Source of the DNA: JANXVY01 sp031365425 | Lineage (GTDB): Bacteria; Pseudomonadota; Alphaproteobacteria; Rhizobiales; Hyphomicrobiaceae | NCBI GenBank assembly: GCA_031365425.1 | Contig: JANLYB010000270.1 | Coordinates: forward strand, 1-18,247 | DNA length: 18,247 nucleotides | Direction: 5' to 3' | Shown here: positions 7,652-14,298 of the stretch, in pieces | How positions within the stretch are numbered: position 1 is the stretch's first letter | Layout of the letters: every line of letters starts with the position of its first letter | The notes under the pieces: generated by a model | Seen by the model: only the letters and a program-made list of their open reading frames with translations | What the model was told of the DNA's origin: nothing | Database searches by the model: none | Program-made: the position numbers and the translations under genes

Positions 7652-7741
7652 TGGGCGTCAAGCCCAGTAAGGCGCCAGGGTTCATACCTCATCTCGGCAG
7701 CGGGGTACGAAGACCGAGTTCCGCACGAACCCTGGCGTACC
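7652..7741. other. Nested inverted repeat, possible structured RNA
   Basis: GCCAGGGTTC (7674-7683) is exactly complementary to GAACCCTGGC (7727-7736). The stem extends by C7673-G7737 and a G-U pair. Inside it CTCGG (7693-7697) pairs with CCGAG (7714-7718). A separate hairpin TGGGC-GTCAA-GCCCA lies at 7652-7666. I do not recognise it as 6S, tmRNA, RNase P, SRP RNA or a known riboswitch. It could be a small RNA, an mRNA 3' end or an old repeat, on either strand. Confidence 0.4.
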
Positions 7742-8075
7742 AAGTTGATGTCGAAGAGGGCGTCGACAACCAGCTTGGGATACCGTGACCGATGATTGCA
7801 ATTATGCCTGACGGCCGTGTTGCAGGTTCCGATCACGTTTCAGACACTTGTCAGCAGTTGCGGCCAACCGACCAGTGCCAGAACCAGAAACGACGTGTCA
7901 ACGGGTGCAAAGTATACCCGAAACACAATCTCCACGCGACCATGGCAGAAATCACTGCATGGCGCAAGTATGCACTTGACAGCCGAAAGACTCTAGAGTT
8001 TTAGCCCGCACTGCACAAAAATTCAGCGCCTCAAGCCGCCGTTTGCCAGACGTGGATTATAAAAAAGACAGCCCT

Positions 8076-9446
8076 TCACGCCGCGTCCGAGATCACCCGG
8101 TTGCGGCCATTCCTCTTAGCGTTGTAAAGCGCCTTGTCGGCCCGCTTGAACAACGTCTCAGGCGTATCGTCCGCCCGCTCCAGCGTCGCGATCCCGCAAC
8201 TGGTCGTCACACGGTGGCGCGTCTGATTGCCGACTTCGAAATCGTCGGCCGCCACGCACGCCCGCAACCGCTCGGCCACCTGATACGCCCGATCGAGATC
8301 GGTATCGGGCATGATGATGAGGAACTCTTCGCCGCCCAACCGCCCGGCCAGATCGATGCCACGCGTATTGCGGCGCAACCGTTCGGAAAACTCCCGCAAC
8401 ACCGCATCACCGCCGTCATGCCCGAACGTGTCGTTGACCTTCTTGAAGAAGTCGATGTCGGCAATCATCACCGACAACGCGCGCCCCGTTTCCAGCGACT
8501 GCGCCACCAGCGTCTTCAAATGGCTTTCGAGGTAGCGCCGGTTATGCAGGCCCGTCAGGCTGTCCGTAATCGACTGCTCGACGCTTTCTTCCAGCCGGTT
8601 GCGCAGGAAATCCGAATGGCGCTTCCGCTTGGTCTGCGTCTTGACGCGCGCCATCAGCTCATGGCGCTCGATCGGCCGCATCAGATAATCGTTCACGCCC
8701 ATGTCGAGCCCGCGCATCAACCGCGCATCGTCGCCAGGCTCGACCAGAATGACAATCGGGAGATGCCGCGTCGCTTCCAGCGAGCGCAACTGGGAACACA
8801 GCCGCAACCCGTCCGCGCTCGTCAATGACAGTGACACGAGCACCAGATCGAACGGCTCCTCCGCCAAGCGCGTCAGCGCCTGCACCGGATCCCGCTCGGG
8901 CACCGCGTCATAGGCCTTGCACAACGTCTCCGACAGCCGCATCGACGACCGGGGATGATCGTCCACGATCATCACGCGACCGCCATGTTCACCCAGCGCC
9001 TTATTGAGCGCCTCGTTATCGGCCAGCCCGAGCTGGCGCCCGGTCATGGCGCGCATCACCATTTCGTCGTTGAGCATCTTGAGCCGCGCGAGGTTCTTCA
9101 CCCGCGTTACCAGCGCGATATCGTCGACCGGCTTCGTCAGAAAATCGTCGGCCCCCGCCTCAAGCCCCTGCACGCGGTCCGACGGTTGGTCGAGCGCCGT
9201 CACCATGATCACCGGCAGGTGCGCAGTCTTGGGATTGGTCTTGATCCGGCGGCAGGCTTCAAACCCGTCCATGCCCGGCATCATCACATCGAGCAGCACC
9301 ACATCGACGCGCTCGCTATTGCAAATATCAATCGCCTGCTGTCCCGAAGATGCCGACAGCACCTCGAAATACTCGGCCGTCAAGCGTGCCCCCAGCAGCT
9401 TGACGTTCGCGATGATGTCATCGACGACAAGAACACGCGCGGTCAT
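8076..9446 (-). CDS. pleD: PleD diguanylate cyclase response regulator
   Basis: Makes cyclic-di-GMP from two GTP when its receiver domain is phosphorylated; in Caulobacter it drives the motile-to-stalked transition. The 456-residue protein has the PleD layout REC-REC-GGDEF. The first receiver has D9, D10 and phosphoacceptor D53 (VVLLDVMMPGMDG). The second (about 153-270) has VSLSL where the acceptor should be, so it is a degenerate adaptor domain, as in PleD. The GGDEF domain carries the active-site motif GGEEF at 371-375. An intact RxxD inhibitory site (R362-D365) lies five residues earlier, so product feedback inhibition is expected. It lies 26 bases after divK, consistent with one operon. 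AAGAG precedes the ATG at 9446. Confidence 0.96.
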   Translation of the reverse strand: MTARVLVVDDIIANVKLLGARLTAEYFEVLSASSGQQAIDICNSERVDVVLLDVMMPGMDGFEACRRIKTNPKTAHLPVIMVTALDQPSDRVQGLEAGADDFLTKPVDDIALVTRVKNLARLKMLNDEMVMRAMTGRQLGLADNEALNKALGEHGGRVMIVDDHPRSSMRLSETLCKAYDAVPERDPVQALTRLAEEPFDLVLVSLSLTSADGLRLCSQLRSLEATRHLPIVILVEPGDDARLMRGLDMGVNDYLMRPIERHELMARVKTQTKRKRHSDFLRNRLEESVEQSITDSLTGLHNRRYLESHLKTLVAQSLETGRALSVMIADIDFFKKVNDTFGHDGGDAVLREFSERLRRNTRGIDLAGRLGGEEFLIIMPDTDLDRAYQVAERLRACVAADDFEVGNQTRHRVTTSCGIATLERADDTPETLFKRADKALYNAKRNGRNRVISDAA

Positions 9447-9472
9447 ACTCTTACTCGTACCCTACGTTGACG

Positions 9473-9859
9473 TTACGTTGCCGAGACGACCGCGACGCCG
9501 GCGAACCGGCGCACTGTCTCCAGAAATCCTGCGACCGAGATCGGCTTGGAAATATAGGCTTGGCATCCCCCCGAACGGATGCGGTCCTCGTCACCCTTCA
9601 TCGCAAACGCCGTTACCGCGATGACGGGAATTCCACGCAAATCGTCGTCGTCTTTCAACCACTTGGTAACCTCAAGCCCGGAAACTTCCGGAAGCTGGAT
9701 GTCCATCAAGATCACGTCGGGCCGGTGGTGGCGAGCCAAAGCGAGCGCATCCAACCCATTGCGCGTCTGCACCGTCCGAAAACCGTGTGCATCGAGCAGA
9801 TCGTGAAATAGCTTCATGTTGAGTTCGTTGTCTTCGACGATCAAAACTGTCTTTTGCAT
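9473..9859 (-). CDS. divK: DivK single-domain response regulator
   Basis: Essential cell-cycle regulator in Caulobacter, phosphorylated by DivJ and dephosphorylated by PleC, acting through DivL on the CckA-CtrA pathway. The 128-residue product is a lone receiver domain beginning MQKTVLIVEDNELNMKLFHD. It has acidic residues E9/D10, phosphoacceptor D53 (VILMDIQLPEVSG), T83-region switch residues (VTAFAMKGDE) and conserved lysine in YISKPIS. It is near-identical in pattern to Caulobacter DivK along its whole length. The frame runs upstream to 9976, but the family start is the ATG at 9859. The ribosome binding site there is poor. pleD follows in the same direction. The kinases DivJ and PleC are not in this window. 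Confidence 0.96.
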   Translation of the reverse strand: MQKTVLIVEDNELNMKLFHDLLDAHGFRTVQTRNGLDALALARHHRPDVILMDIQLPEVSGLEVTKWLKDDDDLRGIPVIAVTAFAMKGDEDRIRSGGCQAYISKPISVAGFLETVRRFAGVAVVSAT

Positions 9860-10065
9860 CGGCGGCACACCACGAACTGAGCTCAGTCTCTGGGCCTCGA
9901 CGGGCACCCGTGTCCCCTGATACGTCATGCAGACATTTCCTGCTCGCGCTTCGTCTATGAGCAAAGATATGTGCACCGATTCTCGTGTGGACGTTGTGCT
10001 GACTATGCATTCAAAGCTGTAACCAACAGCTTAAGCATCCCAAACCGTGTCGAAAGAGGCTCATT
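9860..10065. promoter_or_regulatory. Divergent control region between divK and DUF3572
   Basis: About 200 bp separate the divergent starts, so promoters for both must lie here, but no clear -35/-10 pair was found. One GATTC (9978-9982) fits the GANTC site methylated by CcrM in Alphaproteobacteria. One site is expected by chance in a stretch of this kind. No paired TTAA-N7-TTAA CtrA box was seen. Confidence 0.35.
10056..10059 (+). promoter_or_regulatory. Ribosome binding site that favours a TTG start
   Basis: GAGG, within GAAAGAGG, is followed after six bases by TTG at 10066. The alternative ATG at 10087 has only ACGAAA before it. This decides the start of the DUF3572 gene. Confidence 0.5.
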
Positions 10066-10368
10066 TTGCCCCCCAAACCGACGAAAATGGACTTCGAAGC
10101 CGCCGAGTGGGTCGGCATTCATGGTTTATCGTTTCTTGCCAGCGATATGGCTCGCCTCGGCCGGTTCCTCAGCCTGACCGGCATCGGCCCCGCGGAGATC
10201 GCCGCCAACAAGGACGACCCGAATTTCTTGGCGTCCGTCCTCGAATACATGCTGGGCGACGAACCGCTCCTGCTCGAATTTGCTGCGAACAACTCGCTCC
10301 CCCCCGGCAACGTCCAAACCGCCTGGGACATCCTCATCCTCGAAGCCGCCCGCCGCTCCCGGTCATGA
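10066..10368 (+). CDS. DUF3572 family protein
   Basis: A 100-residue member of DUF3572, a small alphaproteobacterial family of unknown function often found beside divK-pleD. The core reads AAEWVGIHGLSFLASD, then RLGRFLSLTGIGPAEI, then FLASVLEYMLGDEPLLLEFAA, matching the family's pattern of short amphipathic helices. No signal peptide or membrane segment is present. I chose the TTG at 10066 because GAAAGAGG lies at ideal distance. The ATG at 10087 would remove seven residues (MPPKPTK) and keep the whole domain. The stop codon overlaps the ATG of the ROK kinase (ATGA at 10365-10368), which indicates translational coupling. Confidence 0.85.
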   Translation: MPPKPTKMDFEAAEWVGIHGLSFLASDMARLGRFLSLTGIGPAEIAANKDDPNFLASVLEYMLGDEPLLLEFAANNSLPPGNVQTAWDILILEAARRSRS

Positions 10369-11276
10369 CGAATGCACCCCAGCTCCGTCTCGGCATCGAC
10401 CTCGGCGGTACCAAGATCGCCGGCGCGGTCCTCGATACATCTGGCGCCACGGTTGCAGGCACGATCATCGCCACACCGCAGGACGATTATACCGCCACCT
10501 TGAGGGCCATTGCCAGCGTGGTGGGGGCGCTGGAATCCAAGACCGTGAGCGGGCTGACGGTCGGCGTCGGCATCCCGGGCTCCCTGTCGCCTTCAACGGG
10601 CCTCATGCAAAACGCGAATTCCACGTGTCTCAACGGCCAGCCATTGGACCGCGACCTCCAAGCGCTCCTCGCGCGCCCCGTGCGTTTTGCCAACGACGCC
10701 AACTGCTTCGCCTTGTCAGAGGCGACCGACGGCGCGGGCCAAGGCGCACGCACCGTCTTCGGTGTCATTCTCGGAACCGGCTGCGGCGGCGGCATCGTCA
10801 TCGACGGCAAAATCATCGACGGCCCGCGTGGCATCGGCGGCGAATGGGGCCACAACCCGCTCCCCTGGCCGACAGCGCAAGAGTTGGCCCATCCTCCATG
10901 CTGGTGCGTCCGCAGCGGCTGCATCGAAACCTGGGTGTCAGGCCCGGGAATTTCGGCCGATCACGCGCATGTCACCGGCAAGACCCTCACGGTCGAGACC
11001 ATCGCCACCGCGGCAGCCACCGGGGACGCAGCCGCTAACGCAACCCTCGACCGCCACGCCCACCGCCTCGCACGCGGCCTCGCCACGGTCGTCAACCTGC
11101 TCGACCCTGACGTCATCGTCCTCGGCGGCGGCCTCTCGTCGCTGCCCCACCTCTATACGTCTCTCCCCAGCCTGATGGCCCCCTTCATCTTCGCCGATAA
11201 CACGGACATATCCATCCGCCCGCCCAAACACGGTCCCGCCAGCGGCGTCCGCGGGGCGGCGTGGTTGTGGCCGTAG
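10365..11276 (+). CDS. mak: ROK family sugar kinase, fructokinase (Mak)-like
   Basis: Predicted ATP-dependent hexose kinase. The 303-residue protein opens with the phosphate-binding motif DLGGTK (12-17) and has the catalytic Asp in NDAN (D111). Its ROK segment includes GGEWGHNPLPWP with zinc ligand H163, followed by C179, C181 and C186. It ends VRGAAWLWP. GEWGHNPLPW and RGAAWLWP match my recollection of E. coli Mak (manno(fructo)kinase) better than NagK, which has EFGH in place of EWGH. The zinc motif reads CWCVRSGC, with Val where family members usually have Gly. The start overlaps the DUF3572 stop codon. Substrate preference cannot be settled from sequence; glucokinase or N-acetylhexosamine kinase remain possible. 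Confidence 0.87.
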   Translation: MTNAPQLRLGIDLGGTKIAGAVLDTSGATVAGTIIATPQDDYTATLRAIASVVGALESKTVSGLTVGVGIPGSLSPSTGLMQNANSTCLNGQPLDRDLQALLARPVRFANDANCFALSEATDGAGQGARTVFGVILGTGCGGGIVIDGKIIDGPRGIGGEWGHNPLPWPTAQELAHPPCWCVRSGCIETWVSGPGISADHAHVTGKTLTVETIATAAATGDAAANATLDRHAHRLARGLATVVNLLDPDVIVLGGGLSSLPHLYTSLPSLMAPFIFADNTDISIRPPKHGPASGVRGAAWLWP

Positions 11277-11409
11277 CGCACTCTGTCACCGCAGCTACTT
11301 TTGACACGCTCCGGCAAATAGTTGCACCACCGTTTATGCCTCAAATGGACTAAGGGTTCGGGAGCCACGTACGCCCGGTCGTGAAACGGAATTCGCTTTG
11401 ATGCCGAAG

Positions 11410-11751
11410 CTACTGTCGCGAATTCAACCACCACCAAGTCGTTGCGCTTACCAATAGCATTCCCCAAATACCGCCAAAGAAATAGACAACAACTAAAGCG
11501 CAGAATATCAAAAATTTCGAAAGTGCTCCCGACCGGAACTGCCTCAACCCCTCAATGAATGGCGTCCCGCGTGGAACACGGTCCATCGTCCCCATAAATC
11601 CAATTATTGCTCGGCTAAGCATAAACGCCCGAGACGTGGCAATGATAAGTGAAATGATCACAATCAATATGGGATACTGAGCCCAAAGGATGGAAAGCAC
11701 GTCCCCTCTGATCATAGAAACAGCGTTAAAAGTAACGGCAATCGAAAGCAT
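11410..11751 (-). CDS. Orphan two-helix membrane protein, family unknown
   Basis: I do not recognise this 113-residue protein. It has a hydrophobic N-terminus, a strong membrane helix at about 21-40 (ILWAQYPILIVIISLIIATS) and a second at about 80-107 (FLIFCALVVVYFFGGIWGML, ending WWWLN). A basic loop (RVPRGTPFIEGLRQFRSGALSK) lies between them, so both ends may face the same side. It is probably an inner-membrane protein. The start is well supported: AAGGAG lies six bases before the ATG. The DNA is visibly AT-richer than its neighbours and codon use is less C-biased, which suggests a recent arrival or weak selection. It is flanked by the ROK kinase and eipB with no sign of an operon. Confidence 0.72.
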   Translation of the reverse strand: MLSIAVTFNAVSMIRGDVLSILWAQYPILIVIISLIIATSRAFMLSRAIIGFMGTMDRVPRGTPFIEGLRQFRSGALSKFLIFCALVVVYFFGGIWGMLLVSATTWWWLNSRQ

Positions 11752-11757
11752 ATTTCT

Positions 11758-11763
11758 CTCCTT
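11758..11763 (-). promoter_or_regulatory. Strong Shine-Dalgarno site for the orphan membrane gene
   Basis: On the minus strand AAGGAG is followed by AGAAAT and then ATG, an ideal spacing of six bases. It is the best ribosome binding site in the window. It is the main reason for accepting the unrecognised gene. Confidence 0.7.
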
Positions 11764-11787
11764 ATGAGAATCGCTTTCGAATGTATC

Positions 11788-11799
11788 GCATTAAAATGC
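11788..11799. promoter_or_regulatory. Short palindrome upstream of the orphan membrane gene
   Basis: GCATT (11788-11792) and AATGC (11795-11799) are exact inverted arms around AA, 37 bp upstream of the ATG. The surrounding 11764-11850 is AT-rich and presumably holds the promoter. A possible -10, TACATT, overlaps the region on the minus strand, with no convincing -35. Confidence 0.25.
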
Positions 11800-11909
11800 A
11801 ACCAGAAATTGTTGTTTTTGTCTTACCCACACAAGATTTAAGTTGCCGCATGTCTGGCGCCGCTTACTTTCCGGACTGATGCCCACCGATGCACCTCTAG
11901 CCCCCGCCA

Positions 11910-12776
11910 TCACTTCCCGCACTTGGGCTCATCCAAAAACGTCAATTCCCGCAACTCGCCCTTCAGCGCAAAATCCCCGTAGTCCATCACCAATCGTGTC
12001 GACACGCCATTTTCAAAAAAGTTCGCCGCCATTTCGTAATTCGGGAGGGCATCCTTCGTTTCCAGCGCTTTGCCTTTTTCGAAATACCCCGTCGAAATCG
12101 GCCAGAACCTCATCTGCTTCAAGCGATCGGCATTCGCAACCGACGCAGGCAGCACGCTGGCGTCCGCCACCCGCCCCTTGCCGATAATCGTCATCGTCGT
12201 CGAGACCTTGTCGCCCTTTTCCGACCCGTCATAAACGTCGGCAGCAAACCGGACCTTGCCCTCCATCGCCGCCTGCAGCATGGCAATGGAATGCTGGATC
12301 GGAAAATACGTCGTCCCCGGCAGCGACAACGCTTTACGCTCGGGCTTAACGAGTTCGATGGCAACCTCACCGCTCGCATCGCGCCGCCCGGCCTTGCCTT
12401 CTGTCACTTCGCCGATCTTGTCGTCATGATACTGCGACGTGGTGAACGTCAGCCGGCGTCCGGCGATTTCCTCGGAACTGGACGTGCGCATATCGTTGAT
12501 CTGCTCCGACCCATCCGACGAACTCGATTGCGTCACGAACCGCATCGTCTGCGCATAGTCCTCGCAGCCCCCTCCCCGCAGTTCATACACGAGCCGCCCG
12601 GTCATCTCGTTGACGCCCGACCCCGGAGCCGCCCGCCCCAGACTGATGTCGTAAACCGCCCGATGCGGGGCAAATTTCACCGTTTCACTGGCGGACCACG
12701 CACCACCGGAGGCCGTCATCGCGCCGATCGCAGCGGGGAGAAGCCACACCGTCCGCCTGCAATACCCAACCGTCAT
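11910..12776 (-). CDS. eipB: EipB/DUF1849 periplasmic envelope integrity protein
   Basis: A 288-residue secreted protein of the DUF1849 family, named EipB in Brucella. There it is a periplasmic beta-spiral protein needed for envelope integrity. A signal peptide is evident (about 1-30, hydrophobic VWLLPAAIGAMTASG, cleavage after GGAWSA). The mature start FAPHRAVYDISL is the family hallmark. A cysteine near the start of the fold (C71 in GGGCEDY) and one at the very C-terminus (C286 in EPKCGK) correspond to the conserved disulfide of the family. The ATG at 12776 has AGGAG seven bases upstream. The gene diverges from ridA with a 148-bp spacer, and I see no specific regulatory site in that spacer. 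Confidence 0.93.
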   Translation of the reverse strand: MTVGYCRRTVWLLPAAIGAMTASGGAWSASETVKFAPHRAVYDISLGRAAPGSGVNEMTGRLVYELRGGGCEDYAQTMRFVTQSSSSDGSEQINDMRTSSSEEIAGRRLTFTTSQYHDDKIGEVTEGKAGRRDASGEVAIELVKPERKALSLPGTTYFPIQHSIAMLQAAMEGKVRFAADVYDGSEKGDKVSTTMTIIGKGRVADASVLPASVANADRLKQMRFWPISTGYFEKGKALETKDALPNYEMAANFFENGVSTRLVMDYGDFALKGELRELTFLDEPKCGK

Positions 12777-12924
12777 CGGCTCACTCCTGAAGTTTCATCA
12801 CGCCAACGATACCACGCCGCGCGCCGGTTTTGCTAAACTATGCGCCTTCCAGCTTGGTTGCCAACGGCCCAAAGCCCAGCCAAGAAGGGATCTCAAGTCA
12901 TCCCCCCTTCCCAGGAGAACGCCT

Positions 12925-13404
12925 ATGAGCGGCAAAATCGAGGCCGAAACCCCCACCCTGCGTCTTGCCAAGCTCGGCCTGACGCTTCCCCCGGTCCCGG
13001 CCGCTGCCGGCAACTACGCGGGTTTCATTTTGGCCGGCAATCTGCTGGCGATCTCGGGCCAGCTCCCCCGCCGCGCCGACGGCACCCTCCTGACCGGCCG
13101 CGCCGGTGACGATCTCACGACCGAACAAGCTCAGGACGCCGCCCGCCTGTCCGCTCTCAACATCCTCGCTCAGGCTCAAGCCGCCCTCGGCGACCTTGGC
13201 CGTATTACACACACCCTGCGCCTCACCGGATTCGTCCAGGCAACGCCGGCCTACACCGACCATCCCAAGGTCATCAACGGCGCCTCCGACCTCATTGCCA
13301 CTGTCTTGGGTGCCCCCGGCGTCCACAGCCGCGCCGCCGTCGGCGCTGTCTCGCTGCCCCTCAACTCCGCCACCGAAATCGACGCCCTGTTCATGGTCGC
13401 GTAA
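12925..13404 (+). CDS. RidA (YjgF/YER057c/UK114) family protein
   Basis: Predicted cytosolic trimer of the Rid superfamily; archetypal RidA hydrolyses reactive enamine/imine intermediates released by PLP enzymes. The 159-residue protein is longer than the ~130 of E. coli RidA because of an N-terminal extension (MSGKIEAETPTLRLAKLGL). It has LAISGQLPR, the helix QAALGDLGRITHTLRLTGFV, and the C-terminal signature SRAAVGAVSLPLNSATEIDALF. R136 corresponds to RidA Arg105, and E151 to the conserved Glu. The long form is more like the Atu/Rid subgroups than true RidA, so I leave the symbol blank. The start is secure, with AGGAGA six bases before the ATG. Its TAA overlaps the next start (TAATG), so it is coupled to the phosphodiesterase. 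Confidence 0.92.
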   Translation: MSGKIEAETPTLRLAKLGLTLPPVPAAAGNYAGFILAGNLLAISGQLPRRADGTLLTGRAGDDLTTEQAQDAARLSALNILAQAQAALGDLGRITHTLRLTGFVQATPAYTDHPKVINGASDLIATVLGAPGVHSRAAVGAVSLPLNSATEIDALFMVA

Positions 13405-14174
13405 TGCTCAGACGCCCAATACTTGATAGAAAGGCCTTCCTCCGCCCCTTCGCCCATCGTGGACTGCACGATGCTGCGGCGGGGCGGATCGAAAACACCG
13501 GTCCCGCTTTTGAGGCGGCGGTTCGCTGCGGCTATGGCATCGAATGCGACCTGCGCCCGCTCGCAGGCGGCACCCCCGTCGTCTTCCACGACGAAACTCT
13601 CGAACGGCTCGTCGACGGCACTGGCTTCGTTAGCACCCTGGCTCCCTCCGACCTCGCCCACTTGCGCTACCGCAACACCAACACGCCGATCCTCACCTTC
13701 GAAGGCTTGGTCTCGCTTGTGGCAGGAGCCGTCCCCCTGCTCGTCGAAATCAAAAGCGAATGGACCCCGCCGGACCCGGCCTTCCTATCAAAAATCACGA
13801 CCCTCGCCACGGCCTACATTGGGCCCATCGCACTCATGTCCTTCGACCCCGCCGTGATCTCAACACTTCAAACCCTCGCCCCGACCATCCCGCGCGGCCT
13901 CGTCTCCGGCTCCTATCGTGCAGACTCCGGCGACCACTGGTGGCACGACAAACTCACCCCCGCCCGCGCTGCCCACCTTCGCGACCTGACCGATTTCGAC
14001 CGTCTCGGCTGCTCCTTCGCCGCCTACGAATGCGCAGCCCTCCCGACACCGGTGACCCAACGCCTCCGCTCCGCAGGCATCCCCCTCTTCACCTGGACCG
14101 TCCGCACCCTCGCCGGTCGCGCCCACGCCGCCACCCACGCCGACGCCATGATCTTCGAAGGCTTCGAGCCGTAA
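13404..14174 (+). CDS. Glycerophosphodiester phosphodiesterase
   Basis: Hydrolyses glycerophosphodiesters to glycerol 3-phosphate and an alcohol. The 256-residue protein has the full GDPD active site: H18/R19 (AHRG), E30/N31, E47 and D49 (IECDLR), H62/D63 (VFHDETLERL) and E115/K117 (LLVEIKSEW). There is no signal peptide, so it is the cytoplasmic UgpQ-like form. The C-terminal TWTVRT and DAMIFEGFEP segments are typical. The ATG overlaps the ridA stop codon by one base. Coding ends just before a large inverted repeat that separates it from the convergent gene. A functional tie between RidA and GDPD is not obvious and may be only transcriptional. Confidence 0.94.
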   Translation: MLRRPILDRKAFLRPFAHRGLHDAAAGRIENTGPAFEAAVRCGYGIECDLRPLAGGTPVVFHDETLERLVDGTGFVSTLAPSDLAHLRYRNTNTPILTFEGLVSLVAGAVPLLVEIKSEWTPPDPAFLSKITTLATAYIGPIALMSFDPAVISTLQTLAPTIPRGLVSGSYRADSGDHWWHDKLTPARAAHLRDLTDFDRLGCSFAAYECAALPTPVTQRLRSAGIPLFTWTVRTLAGRAHAATHADAMIFEGFEP

Positions 14175-14189
14175 AAAGGCAAAGCCCCC

Positions 14190-14294
14190 GTAGGTTGGGT
14201 TAGCTGCCCACTCGCAGCGTAACCCAACAACTTCCCACGCGCAGACCCCGAAGTGTTGGGTTACGGCGCGAAGGCGCGCCCAACCCAACCTACG
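14190..14294. repeat. 105-bp inverted-repeat element, GGTTGGGTT family
   Basis: The ends CGTAGGTTGGGTT (14190-14202) and AACCCAACCTACG (14282-14294) are perfect 13-bp inverted repeats. Inside, GTAACCCAACA (14219-14229) and TGTTGGGTTAC (14254-14264) form a second exact pair. Each half can also fold by itself. This form matches short non-autonomous intergenic repeats found in many proteobacteria. It lies between the convergent GDPD gene and the lyase-fold gene, ending 4 bp from the latter's stop codon, so it may serve both as a terminator. Confidence 0.75.
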
Positions 14295-14298
14295 ATCA

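Larger units (their letters stand above)
7449..8075. other. 627-bp spacer without a convincing gene
   Basis: This stretch between the convergent rpmG and pleD genes is less GC-rich than its neighbours. A 122-residue minus-strand frame at 7468-7836 has no recognisable domain or ribosome binding site, and I do not accept it. The main structure is a nested inverted repeat at 7671-7741 with a small hairpin at 7652-7666. CGGGT (7902-7906) and ACCCG (7916-7920) form another short palindrome. TTGACA occurs at 7976-7981, reading toward the 3' end of pleD, without a good -10 box. Confidence 0.7.

Noticed and set aside
7671..7741. tRNA or known housekeeping RNA at the nested inverted repeat
   Set aside because: GGGTTC recalls a T-arm, but there is no cloverleaf, anticodon arm or CCA end. 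No 6S, SRP, tmRNA or RNase P core motif is present.
7468..7836. 122-residue minus-strand frame in the rpmG-pleD spacer
   Set aside because: No recognisable domain, no ribosome binding site, mixed composition, and it runs straight through the inverted repeat at 7671-7741.
8060..8076. T-run after the pleD stop codon as an intrinsic terminator
   Set aside because: TTTTTT is present on the minus strand (8061-8066), but I could not find a stable hairpin immediately before it.
8043..8828. 261-residue plus-strand frame opposite pleD
   Set aside because: Arg/Gln/His-rich shadow composition, overlapped by a full-length pleD.
9860..9976. 39-residue N-terminal extension of DivK
   Set aside because: DivK orthologues start at MQKTVLIVEDN-type sequence; the extension has no family support.
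9978..9982. GATTC as a CcrM cell-cycle methylation site near divK
   Set aside because: A single 5-base match is expected by chance at this length; not enough to claim control.
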